Shown here: positions 32,510-44,351 of the stretch, piece after piece
Layout: each line of letters begins with the position of its first letter
Numbering within the stretch: position 1 is the stretch's first letter
Assembly (NCBI GenBank): GCA_036245805.1
Contig: BTRK01000003.1
Span: 30,769,215 to 30,833,214, forward strand
Source: Pristionchus mayeri
Taxonomy: Eukaryota > Nematoda > Chromadorea > Rhabditida > Neodiplogasteridae
Direction: 5' to 3'
DNA length: 64,000 nucleotides
Made by a program: the position numbers and the translations under genes
The notes under the pieces: generated by a model
The model's input: only the letters and a program-made list of their open reading frames with translations
Database searches by the model: none
What the model was told of the DNA's origin: nothing

Positions 32510-34553
32510 TTTGAACTTGCTATAATTTAATCTTGTCGATTTTACTACTGCCCTCGCTGGTTTTGAATCCGTTTGAGATGAATCCTGGGTGGGGGAATGA
32601 GTAGGCTACGGCGCATCTTACAAGAGATGGGCCGCAATGATTGATCGAGAAAGAGTAAAAATCGATTACCGTAATCTTCGTGGCGAAGTTCTGCGCATTT
32701 CGCAGAGCGTGATCTAGGTAACTCCAGATGCGGCATATGAACAGCACTCGTCGAGTACTTCATGTATGCACATTTCTGGCGATTTCGATTTTTCGCACTT
32801 TGCCAAGTCTCTTCACAGAAATGTTCACTCACTCAGATAGTCTCTCATATATCAAATAAAAATAGGAGGTAGGCATGAGAGTGAAAATGTATATTTTCTT
32901 TGTTGATTGATATAAAAATGAGTTGGACTCATCATTCATCAGGCAGAAGGAGCCACAACAGACAAGTATTTGTGAATTAAGCATGGGAATAACAATGTAT
33001 CAAAACTAGGGCCTGTAGCCAATGACAGATGAAATCCCATGCTCCAATTCGCTTTACTCTAGTTAAGATACAAAATCAAACAGTTTTTAGAGAATGGAAA
33101 TCAGAATCTGCAAGTCTACGTCTAGGCGGGTCAGAGGCAAAGCGTAAAATGAGCAATGCAATAATCGCACCTGGTCTCTGGACACATATTCCGATCTTCT
33201 CAAAAAATTAAGGGTATGCTAATTCGAGTGCGATAATAGGGTAGGTCACGATGGAGTTTTGAGTGATTCCATTCATTTCGCCTGCTCTCTGCCTCATGGT
33301 TTGTGCATACGGGGATGACTCGTACGTCTCTCTCCAAACTACACACTCTCTCGTCGATCAGAGTGCCGAGAGAGTGTATGAAATGGAGAGAGCGGTTGCT
33401 CGATACGGGCAGCAGCAATATTTGCGGTTGAATCGTGAATACATCTTGCGTTATCAAGGCATACCACCTCAACCATTACCAAAAAGCAGACGGAGAGTTC
33501 ACAGTGTGATTTTAGCTGAGTTTTCAGAAAATAATGTGTACCTTGGAGAGCAGTGAGCGTCAACAACCTGTGAACTTCGTTCAAGGTAAGTTTCTTATTT
33601 TACGACAGATTGACACAAAAACTGCACAAGTTTTTGAATACGATCATATATGAAGCAATAATTTTCGAAAATCCTTATCTTAATTTTCCAGAATCTCAAA
33701 GGATTTTTGAATCATAACGTAGTATTCATCGGTGCGGATACTTGATAAGACAATGGTGTGAGTCCTATTGTTTATCTCGTGGCAGATTTTTTTAAAATTT
33801 GTCTTGTGACACAGAGAAAGTCTGAAACAGAGAAAAAATTGAAGTGGTTGTAGATAAAAACATTGATTTTGACCTCTCTCACTCGCCTTACCTTACTATC
33901 TTCACGCTCCATGAAACTATTGTTGGTGATTAAAGAACAAGAATTTGAATAAGAATGCGAAATGCAAAAACAACAGAATAACGTAATTGATTAGCATATA
34001 GAAATGGAAAAATCAATTTCAATATTGGTCGTTATTGGTCACTTCACTTCTCGTATCCATTCATTTCTCGCCCGCTCGTTCTCTCCACTCGGTCGCCCAC
34101 TATGAGGTACCCCAAACTGAAGCATTTTTCTGTTTTTTTCTTTTTTTCCTATTACGAACTGGAATTAAATGTGATCACTTACATCTCTATGTTCCTTCCC
34201 TCATCATTTCTTATTTTCTGTGCCACAGAGATTTCATAGATTCAGCTGGACGATGGAAATACCGTACGATCGATCGATTCCACTTGCAGAGTATCTCCCT
34301 CTACTCGTCCTTCTTCTCTCCATTACACAATGCACAAGCGTCGCAAGGAACGCGCCTCTCGCAAGGCCAAGTGCGATCCCAAGGCCAGTATTTTCTACAT
34401 AATTGGTTATTCATAATCTCGAAATGTCCTTCATTTGAACTGTGAACAATTGTTGGGAGGGGCGAAATGTTGATTCGCTGACCCTCAGTTGACCTACTCT
34501 CGTCCAGTACACGATAATACAACAAGTCACGCATCTAAATTTCGTCACTTCAG
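32510..34553. other. Region between divergent genes
   Basis: Lies between BATH copy 2 (-) and the plus-strand gene starting near 34.3 kb, so it should hold both promoters. I see a CTCTC/GAGAG hairpin (33338-33395) and a 97-codon ORF (33263-33556) that overlaps it. A possible first exon for the plus-strand gene is at 34330-34387 (MHKRRKERASRKAKC), or in another frame from 34250 (MEIPYDRSIPLAEY). Confidence 0.45.
33338..33395 (+). repeat. CTCTC/GAGAG hairpin motif, copy H4
   Basis: ACACACTCTCTCGTCGATCA then GAGAGAGTGTATGAAATGGA and GAGAGCGG. The clearest copy of this motif. Confidence 0.6.
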
Positions 34554-37500
34554 CACGGACAACTCATCTTGCGTCTCCAGGTCCTCTTCGAGGGTCATCT
34601 TCCCGAGAAGTGCAGGTATGGGAATTGATGCAGAACTCATTTTGTGCACGAATTTCTCAGTATCGAGATCTCTTGCAGATCCGCAGTGGCAAGTAAGATG
34701 GCGTCTCTGGTAGCTCGTGATGACTGCTACGGAATCGAGCGGGAGAAGATTACAGCTAAAGCGAGTTTATCTCTTTATTACCTCGCCTTAACTATTCCAT
34801 GGTATTGTCAACTTATGGGTGCAAATTAACTGATAAGTGCCTTCTGCAAACTAGATTATCATTCTGTATTTCGGCTGTTTGAATTAATAATAAGTAATAA
34901 ATATTTTCAGACTCTGGAGATCATCTGTCGCACCGTGTGGACACAGCTACCGCTCGAGAAGAACAGCAAGTGCGACACTAACTCAATCGATAACTGATCG
35001 ATACTGTATCCCCCCATTGCACGATAGATATTCCATCGATTCCTCATCGCTTTTTCTCTAATCTTCTTTTCTCCCTCGAAAACGAATTTGATGAAATGTC
35101 GGAGTGCCACATGAAATAATAATTAAAATACCTTCGAGAGATCGTCTTTATTTAGGAATATTAATTTCTTTTGTTTTTGAAAGGCTGAAATTTCTGCTCT
35201 AACTCTTCTTCTCATATTTCAGGGTGCGCATCTCTCTCTTCCTCCTGGCTTTCAAGATAATCTGGAGTAGTCCCTTCATCCATCGACCGATGGAGGAAAC
35301 GAGCAGAAAACGCGCGAAGCCCGCCCTCCCAGTGGTCATCACTATTCTCGAGCAGGTACGATAACTGAGGAATACGGTATCGCAGAGAAATGTGGTAGCG
35401 CTGCACATCGATGCTTAGAAATAAAGCTAGAAGAAGAAAAAAAGATTGCGCTTACTGCATCGATCTACAGTAGGGTTTGTAATACGAGGGGATGCTACGA
35501 GCTCCTTATCCTCCCCTCCTGTAATTTTGCAATCCGAAATAGCATCGATGGGCTGGACATGTACTTCGGCGAGACGATGACAGATGGTCTACACGAGTCA
35601 CCCAGTGGTTCCCTCCTCCCGATCTCACTCGGCCTCCGGGGAGGCCACCCGCCAGATGGAGAGACTCAATCGAGGAGTACGCCAAGATGCACTACAGAGT
35701 CGGACGGAGTACGAGGTCGTCCGCAACAAGAGTGCCATACCGCCATTGGACTACTCGAGCACACGATAGAGAAGACTGGCGGAACTGTGATCCACGCGGC
35801 ATAGCCCGTTGAAGATGGATCTACTAAGTAACTAAGTAAGAGGAGGGGGAGGCGTAACGAGCTCGTAAACTCTCCTCGTATTTCCAGCCCTAATCTACAG
35901 TAAATGAAAGAAGGTCAAACTCCGAATCGTCATTTGAGATAGTGGTTAAGGATCTTTCGCACCATAAGGAGCGCGATCTCGCGATTCGTCTGCTGTACGG
36001 ACTGCTGTTCAAAGTGGAGCGTGAAGAGGTGAAGAGGGGGGGGGGGGTAGTTTACATTTGTAACAATGGTGCTCAATAATGTTCAGCTCCGGAACATTCG
36101 CCTCTTCCGCGTCTGCATCCGTCACCTCTCCATTCACATCAACGAGAAGCCGATTACAAGTGAGATCAAAGATCAACTCGTGTTATTCGAAATACGTAAA
36201 AACACAATTAAAAAAAATAAATGTTTGGTATTGAAAAATTTATGCAAGCAATTCATTTTAGGCCGAAATTATATTAAAACAAAATAAAATCGAAATTTGT
36301 ATTACAGATGAGACCGCGCTCTGCCGACTGCTCAATTCGACCAGCAGTATCTTGAGCTACCAGGAAGACCGATTCCCGCCACCCCAAGTGGTACGAAATT
36401 CTCTCTCTCTCTCTCTCTCTCTCTCTGCCAATCGATAATCGTCTCGCAGCCAATCGATAATCGTGGAGTCGTGATGCTAATCGATTGCAATATGCTCCTC
36501 TCGCACATCTTCGATGGCATCGCCAGATCAGTGGAGGAAGACCTACTCGAGTTTGTTGATTCATCTCTTTAGCTTAAGAAATGAAATGAAAACGGAAACA
36601 CTCTATTCATGTAGACGAGGATGCACTGCAAATGAGAGATCCGTTCAGTGCATACATGTCTCTCCTGTCCACGATCCTCTCGCACGCATCTCCCAGCCAG
36701 AGAGTGACGATGATCATCCGATGGCACCCTCGACTGGTCGAATCTCTCGTAAGTGAATTACGTCATCTTTTTGATGTTTTAATTACTTTTTTCATATCGG
36801 AATTGCACTTTCAAGAAGTTAAAAGATTTCATAAAATGTTTTAGTGCTCGATGCTGAGGGCGCCTCGCGGCTACGGTTCGCGGTTGAGTCTCGTCTTCAT
36901 CAGGAAACCGATGTTCTCTGGACTCCTAGCTACGGTCAGATCGTCTTTCTTATTACAAAGTAATATTTAGAGGGGAAAAAACGAAAAGAATGAATTATTC
37001 TAAGGGTAGCGTAAATCGGAAGCCAAAGATTACATTGCCACGATTCACGGCGAAAGGTTTGACGCCCTTCAGGCGCAGTCTGCCGTCGATCTGGTGATGG
37101 AGGAGCAGCGTCATGACTGCGCCAAGAAATTCCACTGCAGCTGGCACGAAGAGAGTGCGTTTCCGTTTTTAAACATTTTTCATTAGAAGCAATCTGCGAA
37201 AATGGTACATCCTTTTGATTGAAGCGTTCTTCCCCCGAAAACATCCCCAAATAAAAACTATTTTATTCCCTTCAGTGTGCAGCATCGCAGTGCACGTGCT
37301 GAAGGCAGTTGTCGATCACCCGAAGCTGCTCGAGCACTGTCTCGGATACGGTAATACTAATAATTTAGATCTACTCTTTACTCGATCTTCTCCCTCGAAA
37401 TATCTGGCAAGCGGCTTAGAGTAGGAAGGTAGTAAAGGCTTTGCTTTTCTCAATTTTTAAATTAATTTGGAATGGAAAACTCGAAAGATAAACCACTGTG

Positions 37501-38071
37501 ACTCTTCCAATCATTTTAGATAACAAAGTTCCGGGAACATGAAATGTTATAATATTTGTATAATTAAATTCCAGGAGTGCTTACGAGTCTCGCTCGTCAC
37601 TATTCACGAGACAAGTTCGACAACTACGATCGTCATCCGGAGCGCATCGAGCTCTTCCGGAAGTCAGTCAATTCTTTTTTTGGATGTGTTATACTCTAAA
37701 ATGTGCTGTTCTTTCTCATAAATTCTGATATTACAAATATAAGTCCACTTGAGGATCCTCGAGCTTCATCCTGGATGGCGTCGCAAGTACCGCGACGCGA
37801 CTCGCGACGGCGTCCCGGGAAGTCACACGGAGAGAATTGGCCGCTCTCTCCCAATCAGGTTTGTCGTCGACGTTGAGGCGATGCGTGTTGAAACGTAGAG
37901 TAGATTCAACCTCTATTGGTTCTATAGTGATTCTACCCTTGTACATTGTGCACTTTATGAAAGCGACTTTGTGGTGTACGATTAACAAAAAATAACCTGT
38001 TTTTTTCCAGACAATCCTCGGCCGAAGGAGGGGTCGACTACATCCTCCTGGAGGAAGACAACGATCTGTGA
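34554..38071 (+). CDS. Alpha-helical protein, unrecognised, multi-exon
   Basis: Coding blocks in order: 34554-34615 (HGQLILRLQVLFEGHLPEKC), 34679-~34764, 34911-~34967 (TLEIICRTVWTQLPLEKNS), 35223-35355 (VRISLFLLAFKIIWSSPFIH), 35939-36028 (IVVKDLSHHKERDLAIRLLY), 36087-36159, 36308-36390, 36450-36550, ~36620-36749 (DPFSAYMSLLSTILSHASPS), 36845-36937, ~37020-37155, 37276-37350, ~37575-37660, ~37753-37859, and the last exon ending EGGVDYILLEEDNDL, TGA at 38069. The frames are open across each exon and most junctions keep phase; four junctions are ambiguous. Almost all helix-forming, so likely an armadillo/HEAT-like solenoid. I do not recognise the family. The start is unsure. A MITE sits exactly at the acceptor before 35939. 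Confidence 0.65.
35471..35892. mobile_element. hAT-type MITE carrying an RTE LINE fragment
   Basis: Ends TAGGGTTTGTAATACGAGG and inverted TAGGGCTGGAAATACGAGG. ATCTACAG is duplicated (35463-35470, 35893-35900). Same family as the 119-bp copy at 61716-61834, whose middle matches at GCAATCCGA. Here the middle is replaced by a LINE 3' end (about 35540-35842). Confidence 0.8.
35546..35812 (+). pseudogene. RTE-type LINE, reverse transcriptase C-terminus
   Basis: 88 codons, RWAGHVLRRDDDRWSTRVTQ and GRPPARWRDSIEEY, ending DPRGIAR and TGA. RWAGHV-x-R-(7)-W and the GRP-PARW motif are hallmarks of the extreme C-terminal domain of RTE-type LINE proteins. A short TAAGTAAC-like tail follows (35820-35842). 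It is 5'-truncated as usual for RTE insertions and lacks the catalytic region. Confidence 0.85.
36036..36047 (+). repeat. Poly-G tract, G12
   Basis: Twelve G, 8 bp after the splice donor of the exon ending at 36028. Confidence 0.9.
36401..36426 (+). repeat. (CT)13 microsatellite in intron
   Basis: Thirteen CT units between a splice donor (36391) and the next acceptor. GCCAATCGATAATCGT then occurs twice (36427-36442, 36449-36464), the second copy starting the next exon. Confidence 0.9.
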
Positions 38072-39166
38072 GGGAGAAGAGGAGAAGAATACGACTCGAT
38101 TAGCCAAACTCATACTTGAGCTTTCCCCCGTATCACTCGCCTTTCTTATCACTTAGACTGACAGCATTGCCGAGTTCTCGTAGCACTTATACATAACCGA
38201 TAAATGAACTTCTTCGGCAAACAGTCGATCTCCTTTTTACTGCTAATAACTGCTCAGATCAAACACTCACCGTACTCTCCTCATTGTAAATAATCGCAAT
38301 TCTCTCTGGCGACTGAGCGCATGATTATGCAAAGAAAGATTGCGATGAATAGTGTAATTGTTGAATGATGTGTCCCTGCAAGTGATCTATACTCATAGCA
38401 ACACAATAATGTTCAAAAAAGGAAGACAATGGTCAGGATATCGCGATAAATTTCAGTTTGATATTATAATTTTCATTGGGGAGCGGAACGGTAGGATTTT
38501 TAATGGAAAATTCGAAATAATCATCTGAAGCATTTGATGAAGTTCTCACTAATGTTTCAAAAAATCGATGATCTGAATTTACGATGGTGGAAAAGAGAAC
38601 GAACACCGGCTAATTGCAAGGCTGAATGCGTCCATAAACCAGATTTTCATCAATTGTCATGCAAATAAATATGCAATATCTGATGATATAAAGGGAGGAA
38701 GGAAGGTTGATGCAGATGCATCGATGGAAATGCTTAGCTCTCTCTCTCTCTTGCTTTACCACAATGTCTCGTTCTATGTTGGTAATTGAGAGCAGGAAGA
38801 ATGAGCAGAAACAGACTACAACATGAATGTTCTCCTTCATTTTCTATCTCATAGATTCATTCTTTCTCTTGAAAAGTCATTAAGCTAGCAGATCACATGA
38901 TTGATTGTATTGTAATTTTCTCGCTGGCATCAACCCCGACACTTAATTTTGCCTGTCCCAAATCACCGCCCCTCCTAGAGAGATCTATTCATATGTATCC
39001 AATTCATCAATTCACAATGCAATGAATTCTATATGAAATATAGAGCGAATATATTTTGTCGAAACTACCCATATAATCAATAATTCTCGCATAAATCTGT
39101 CATAGTTGGGTAGACATCAGTAAGGATTTATTCCGGGTAAAATGTGGTCACATATGACTGAACTAC
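38072..39166. other. Convergent intergenic region
   Basis: Between the 3' ends of the plus-strand gene (38071) and BATH copy 3 (39167). A+T-rich, no repeats or coding pattern seen. Confidence 0.5.
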
Positions 39167-42100
39167 TCAGTTGGCAATACTAATCAGCTTCTTGAAGAGG
39201 GCATTCTTAGTCTGAGCCGAGAGATCGTCGAATAATGTACCCTCCTGAAGGCAAAAGGTAACGTTTTACAATATAATTTCACAACCTCGAAGGGTCGGAA
39301 GTGCTCGGTTGTAGTGAGCTGATCGAGAGTATGCTCCTGCAAAAGTTTGATATGGTTAAGCACGTAATACATTTTCTTATCTCAATATTGTTCGCCAAAA
39401 ATTTTAAAAAAATCATGAGACACCGTGTTAGCCCCATTCAATTTCAAAAAGTATACGCAGCAACATGGTATTATTAGCAACTTGGATTATGAGAGAATTT
39501 AATGAGCGAAAGGATTTAGTTTGCACGACCAGGATTCAATAAGTTATATTTCTTTTGCACTTTTCTACTCAAAAAAACGTTTAATTTAAAGGATCAATCC
39601 AAGCAATGACAGATAATATTAAAAATATTATGTCATACCATGAGACTATCGAGGTTGTATGTGTCAGCTAATTTGATCTTTTCCGTCTCCTCAGTACTAC
39701 TATCGATGAGATTCGCCTCCACTTGGTCGATCCAACTCTGGAAAAAATAAAACTCAATTATTCGTATTTTCATTGTGCACACACACACTCTCTCTATCGG
39801 TAGTGGTGAGGGAGTGTACAGATGGAGTGGCTTCTTTCTAGAAATCTACTAGACATATATTACAGCTAACTGTATGTCGGGTATGTTAAACTTGTCGCTC
39901 TCAATGTTATACGATCAACTCCCGCTCACTTTCATATTTTAATGTTTTTTCCTAACTAGATGCACTGATTTTTTCAAATTATAAATTTAATCAAAATCAA
40001 CATCCACGCTATCGCCGGAAATTATTGGCCCACTATTTGCTTCTAGTACAGTTGCGGCCACTCTCCCGCTCTAGAGGCCCCCTCCCCTCGAATCTCTCTC
40101 CCGTGCGACTCGAATCGGAAGTGATCTCCTGTCTCGCCATACTCTTCTCCCCCTATCCTTCATTGTTTTCTCTTCCCTTATCTCCCAATCCCCTCTTATT
40201 CTCGCACATTTCTGTATTTGATGAAGCACCTACCTACGTGGTGTACGATAAATAAATAAATAAATAATAATAAATAATAAATAATAATATAAATAAATGA
40301 ATAAATAACCAACAACAATCTGGAACCGACTTGCGAATTTGATCTTTATGTCTAGATCTGCAATACAATCGGAATTTATTAAAATATAATCTACATTTCA
40401 AACCGATTGGAAACGAGGACGGATATATCGCATCGAGAAAATAGAAAAACTCCTGAGATGTATTTATACTTTTAATTGTTCAAATTGTTTACCTTTAGAT
40501 CGACATTTTCCAACTCGATTTCGTCTTGCTCAGCGTATTCTACGTGGAACATACGATCGAAGACCGGAGACCACATCGCTAGATACTACAAAATATATTT
40601 TGGCAAAATTTCCCGGTAAACAGAATGAGAACGTTTCGTAAATGAGAAAACAACAAAACGAATTCCCATGAAACGTACATACCTCTGTATTCACATGAAT
40701 CTTCACTCCTTCAATAATGAGAACGCGATTCGAGAGCCTATTCTTTGCGGTGAAATTGAAGTGATGCCAATTCGTCCTGTAAGTTATCTAACACATGTAT
40801 CACGAGTCGATGAAGTAAAATCAGGGCCTTCGCGAACAATTTTTTTCAAACCTATTCAAAATCGACCAAACTAAGGTAGAACACTACTCTAGTGAAGAGT
40901 TTTTGAAATATTAATGTCATTTGTCCCAGAGCCGGCATTTAGGAATTCTCTGGTTTTGGACCCGGAAATACTGTATATCAGCTCCCAGATGAGCTACAGA
41001 GATGGCACCGTGCATAAAAAACGTAGAAAATTATTTTGAGAAACTTTCATGTTGAAAGCATAGCATGAAACTCAAAAATAAATTAATTGTATCTAAAAGT
41101 ATGTTTTCCAAACAACATAAAAATTGTTTTTGCCATAATGTAGGAGACTTCCTGGGAATTTTATTACTGATTTTGAAAGAACATCTTCCCTTACATATAA
41201 CAAAAAAATAAAAATGGCAAAATGATAGGGGCTCTAGTTCTCATTTTTTGCATTCAATGTGTAGTAGTCGCAACTTCAGTTCTGAAATACCAAAAATAAT
41301 CATTCCAGCTTACTATATTTCACTCCCCGATACTTATTCACGATGTTTCCAGACCGTTAACGTTAAATTACTTTGAGAAATTCGAAATTTCAAACTTTTG
41401 AAAAATGCGGTTTTCGCAGCCTCGCATGAACACGATTTTCAGCATTGAAAACTTACAATTTATAAACATGGGACGGGCAATAACAGTCGATTATTATAGT
41501 ATATGTCACAGTCAACGACATTATTGCCAAGTGGAACCACCTAAAGTTGTCTTCTTTTCAAAATCTTCAGACAAATATATGTCCAGTGAAGGTTCGCATT
41601 GAGATAAAATTATTTATTGATTACCTATTAAGAATATCGATGGAATTACATCATGTAAAATACGCTCGGGGGAAGTTGAACTTGAAAAACAGTGAAAATT
41701 TCAACAATTTAAATGTTTCTGAAAATAGAAATTTTCAAATTTACATTTTTTCAGACTTAATAAAATTGAGAAATATGAAATGTTTTATAGATTTTCAGAC
41801 TCGCCTACCCCCAAGATTTTTTGCATGATGTAATTGCATCGATATTCTTAATAATCTAATCAAAAAATAATTTTCTTTCAATGCGAACCTTCACTGGAGG
41901 TATATTTGTCTGAAGATTTTGAGAAGAATACAACTTCAGATGGTTCCACTTGGCAATAATGTCGTTGACTGTGACATATACTATAACAATCGACTGTTAT
42001 TGCCCGTCCCATGTTCATAAATTGTAAGTTTTCAATTCTGAAATTCGTGTTCATGCGAGGCTGCGAAAACCGTATTTATCAAAAGTTCGAAATTTCGAAG

Positions 42101-44265
42101 TTCGCAAAGTAATTTAACGTTAACGGTCTGGAAACATCGTGAATAAGTATCGGGGAGTGAAATATAGTAAGCTGGAATGATTATTTTTGGTATTTCAGAA
42201 CTGAAGTTGCGACTACTACACATTGAATGCAAAAAATGAGAACTAGAGCCCCTATCATTTTGCCATTTTTATTTTTTTGCTATATGTAAGGGAAGATGTT
42301 CTTTCAAAATCAGTAATAAAATTCCCAGGAAGTCTCCTAGATTATGGCAAAAACAATTTTTATGTTGTTTGGAAAGCATACTTTTAGATACAATTAATTT
42401 ATTTTTGAGTTTCATGCTATACTTTCAACATGAAAGTTTCTCAAAATAAATTTCTACGTTTTTTAAGCACGGTGCCATCTCTGTAGATCATCTGGGAGCT
42501 GATATACAGTATTTCCGGGTCCAAAATCGGTGAATTCCTAAATGCCGGCTCTGGGGCAAATGGCATTAATATTTCAAAAACTCTTTACTAGAGTAGTGTT
42601 CTACCTTAGTTTGGTCGATTTCGAATAGGTTTGAAAAAAATTGTTCGTGGCTACGTCCACTGACTGGTGATACATGTGCTAACTGTATTCATTCATAGAA
42701 AAAAATTGTAAAAAATACAAATTTAAAACAAAAATAAAAATATTATAATTGTCCTCTCACCTTATGCCCTCTGTTTTCCTGATCCACATTCTAACTTCGA
42801 TTTCGATCATCTCATTCTCATCGAATTCCTGTAAACATAAAATTATTTCTGATTATAAAATTGAAATATTAAAAAAATGCGATCACATTTTCTCCGAAAC
42901 GGGAGCTGTCAATGCTGGTTAAGTCGTCATTCTCAGTTGACGTAAGATCGTATTTGTACGATGCCTGCGACATAAATTCGGCATCTTTTTACTCGAAACT
43001 CGCACTATATTCGTTGCAACGAACTACACTAGAGATAATCTAAACTGGAATATAACCAAACCTTTCCGGAGATGTGTGTCTGTGTGCCAGTATGAATCAT
43101 CGTGTAGTGCACGTCCGTCTTGAGGGACCACGGTGAACGCTGAGGATGCTGGTGCCTGATAGTTTTATTAATTAACTTGGCAATTAGGGGAATTCTGATA
43201 GAATTTCGCAATGTATTCATCCCGACTTTTCGAATAATCTCTGGATAAAGCAAATATAGGTTATTTGAAAATAATTTCAGAGCAGAGGGTAGAAAAAGGA
43301 ATTTGTAAATTTTTAAAATACAGCAGAAATTTGATCGAAATGTAAATGATTACACGATTTCGACGGAGAGCCTATCGCGGGATTTTCGATTCGACACCGT
43401 TGTTCCCCTCAAAATCATTTGTTGATTTGCTAAATTTTATTGTTTCAAACAATATATTTCGAACACAGTTCAACAATAATATATATATTTTTAAAATTTA
43501 TCTCACCATTAAGTTGTTAATTTTGTTCTCACCATTTTATTTCTCCAGTTACGAATTCAAACGAATAATAAATCTTCTCCATGTTAACGAACTCCTGGAG
43601 GCTTGCTTCGCATCGGAAACTTGCGTCTTAAAAACACGAACTTCAAGTAGGAACATTAGAAGTACATATTTTTTTCGAAAAAAAAATTAAAAAATTAAAG
43701 TAAGTTCCATGCCTGAGTCTGAAGCATCGAGTGATGTTAGCCGCACCGTCTCGCCAGTATCTTCTTCGTCATTTTGCAATAAGGTATTGAGCGCTGATCG
43801 GAAATATAAACAAATTATAGTTACTACAATTAGAGTTCGTATATTGTATCATTAGATCATGCCTTGACAGACCTGAATCGATGTGGTATCCATAACGGGT
43901 ACTACAGGATGGACCTGCCTCCTCTCGATCCGCGCAGTGGAACTAAAATAAGCCAGTTCACGATTCTCGATTACTGTACCGCTCGAAGACGGTAAATATT
44001 GATTTATGAGTAATCGCCGACCTGTGTGAATGAATTCGAGGGCTGAGTGGTGATGGGAGCAGCGAGACCGGAGGAATTCTGTAGAGTTCAAAGATCAATG
44101 TTATGAAGATATGAAGCATATCTGAGAACGATTTTAGATCAAGATGCTCTCACATCTTTCGTAGGTCCTTCATCCGACGAGTCGCGCTGGTTCTAAATAT
44201 ACAATTAAGTTTAAATAAATATATATGCTAATAAAAATAGAACTGACACTGGAGCAGCAACCCAT
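39167..44265 (-). CDS. MATH-BTB (BATH) protein copy 3
   Basis: Same exon order as copy 2. From 5': ATG at 44265 or further up, NQRDSSDEGPTKD (about 44150-44195), NSSGLAAPITTQPS (44028-44085), an exon reading FHCADREEAGPS (43874-43942), LLQNDEEDTGETVRLTSLDA (43713-43790), MATH (FRCEASLQEFVNMEKIYYSF, PWSLKTDVHYTMIHTGTQTH, YDLTSTENDDLTSIDSSRFG), BTB (TNWHHFNFTAKNRLSNRVLI, YLAMWSPVFDRMFHVEYAEQ) and the end TLFDDLSAQTKNALFKKLIS, stop at 39167. No stop or shift was seen. The BTB is more diverged than in copies 1 and 2, while the last exon is closest to copy 1. Introns hold the FB2 palindrome and an AATA repeat. Function as for the other copies. Confidence 0.85.
39780..39832 (+). repeat. CTCTC/GAGAG hairpin motif, copy H5
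   Basis: CACACACTCTCTCTATCGG, then GGTGAGGGAGTGTACAGATG and GAGTGG. In an intron of BATH copy 3. Confidence 0.5.
40007..40032 (+). repeat. Solo terminal repeat of a Tc1-type element
   Basis: CTATCGCCGGAAATTATTGG differs by few bases from the end of P6 (CAGTATCGCCGGAAAGTATT). No partner end or body nearby: a remnant. Confidence 0.6.
40250..40310 (+). repeat. AATA/AAT microsatellite
   Basis: About 60 bp of AATA and AAT units in an intron of BATH copy 3. Confidence 0.9.
40789..42682. mobile_element. Long palindromic element FB2
   Basis: Arms of about 850 bp with ends near ACACATGTATCAC on both sides; loop near 41660-41820. The arms match at about nine bases in ten. A single arm occurs at 26578-27302. 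No transposase and no clear target duplication. It lies in a BTB-region intron of BATH copy 3. Confidence 0.8.
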
Positions 44266-44351
44266 TGCACCGAATCGGCCGGGCAGAGGAGCGAACGAAA
44301 CAGAGAATGAATGGAGAAGAAAAGGAGAGGGGGGAGGTTGGTAAATAAGAG

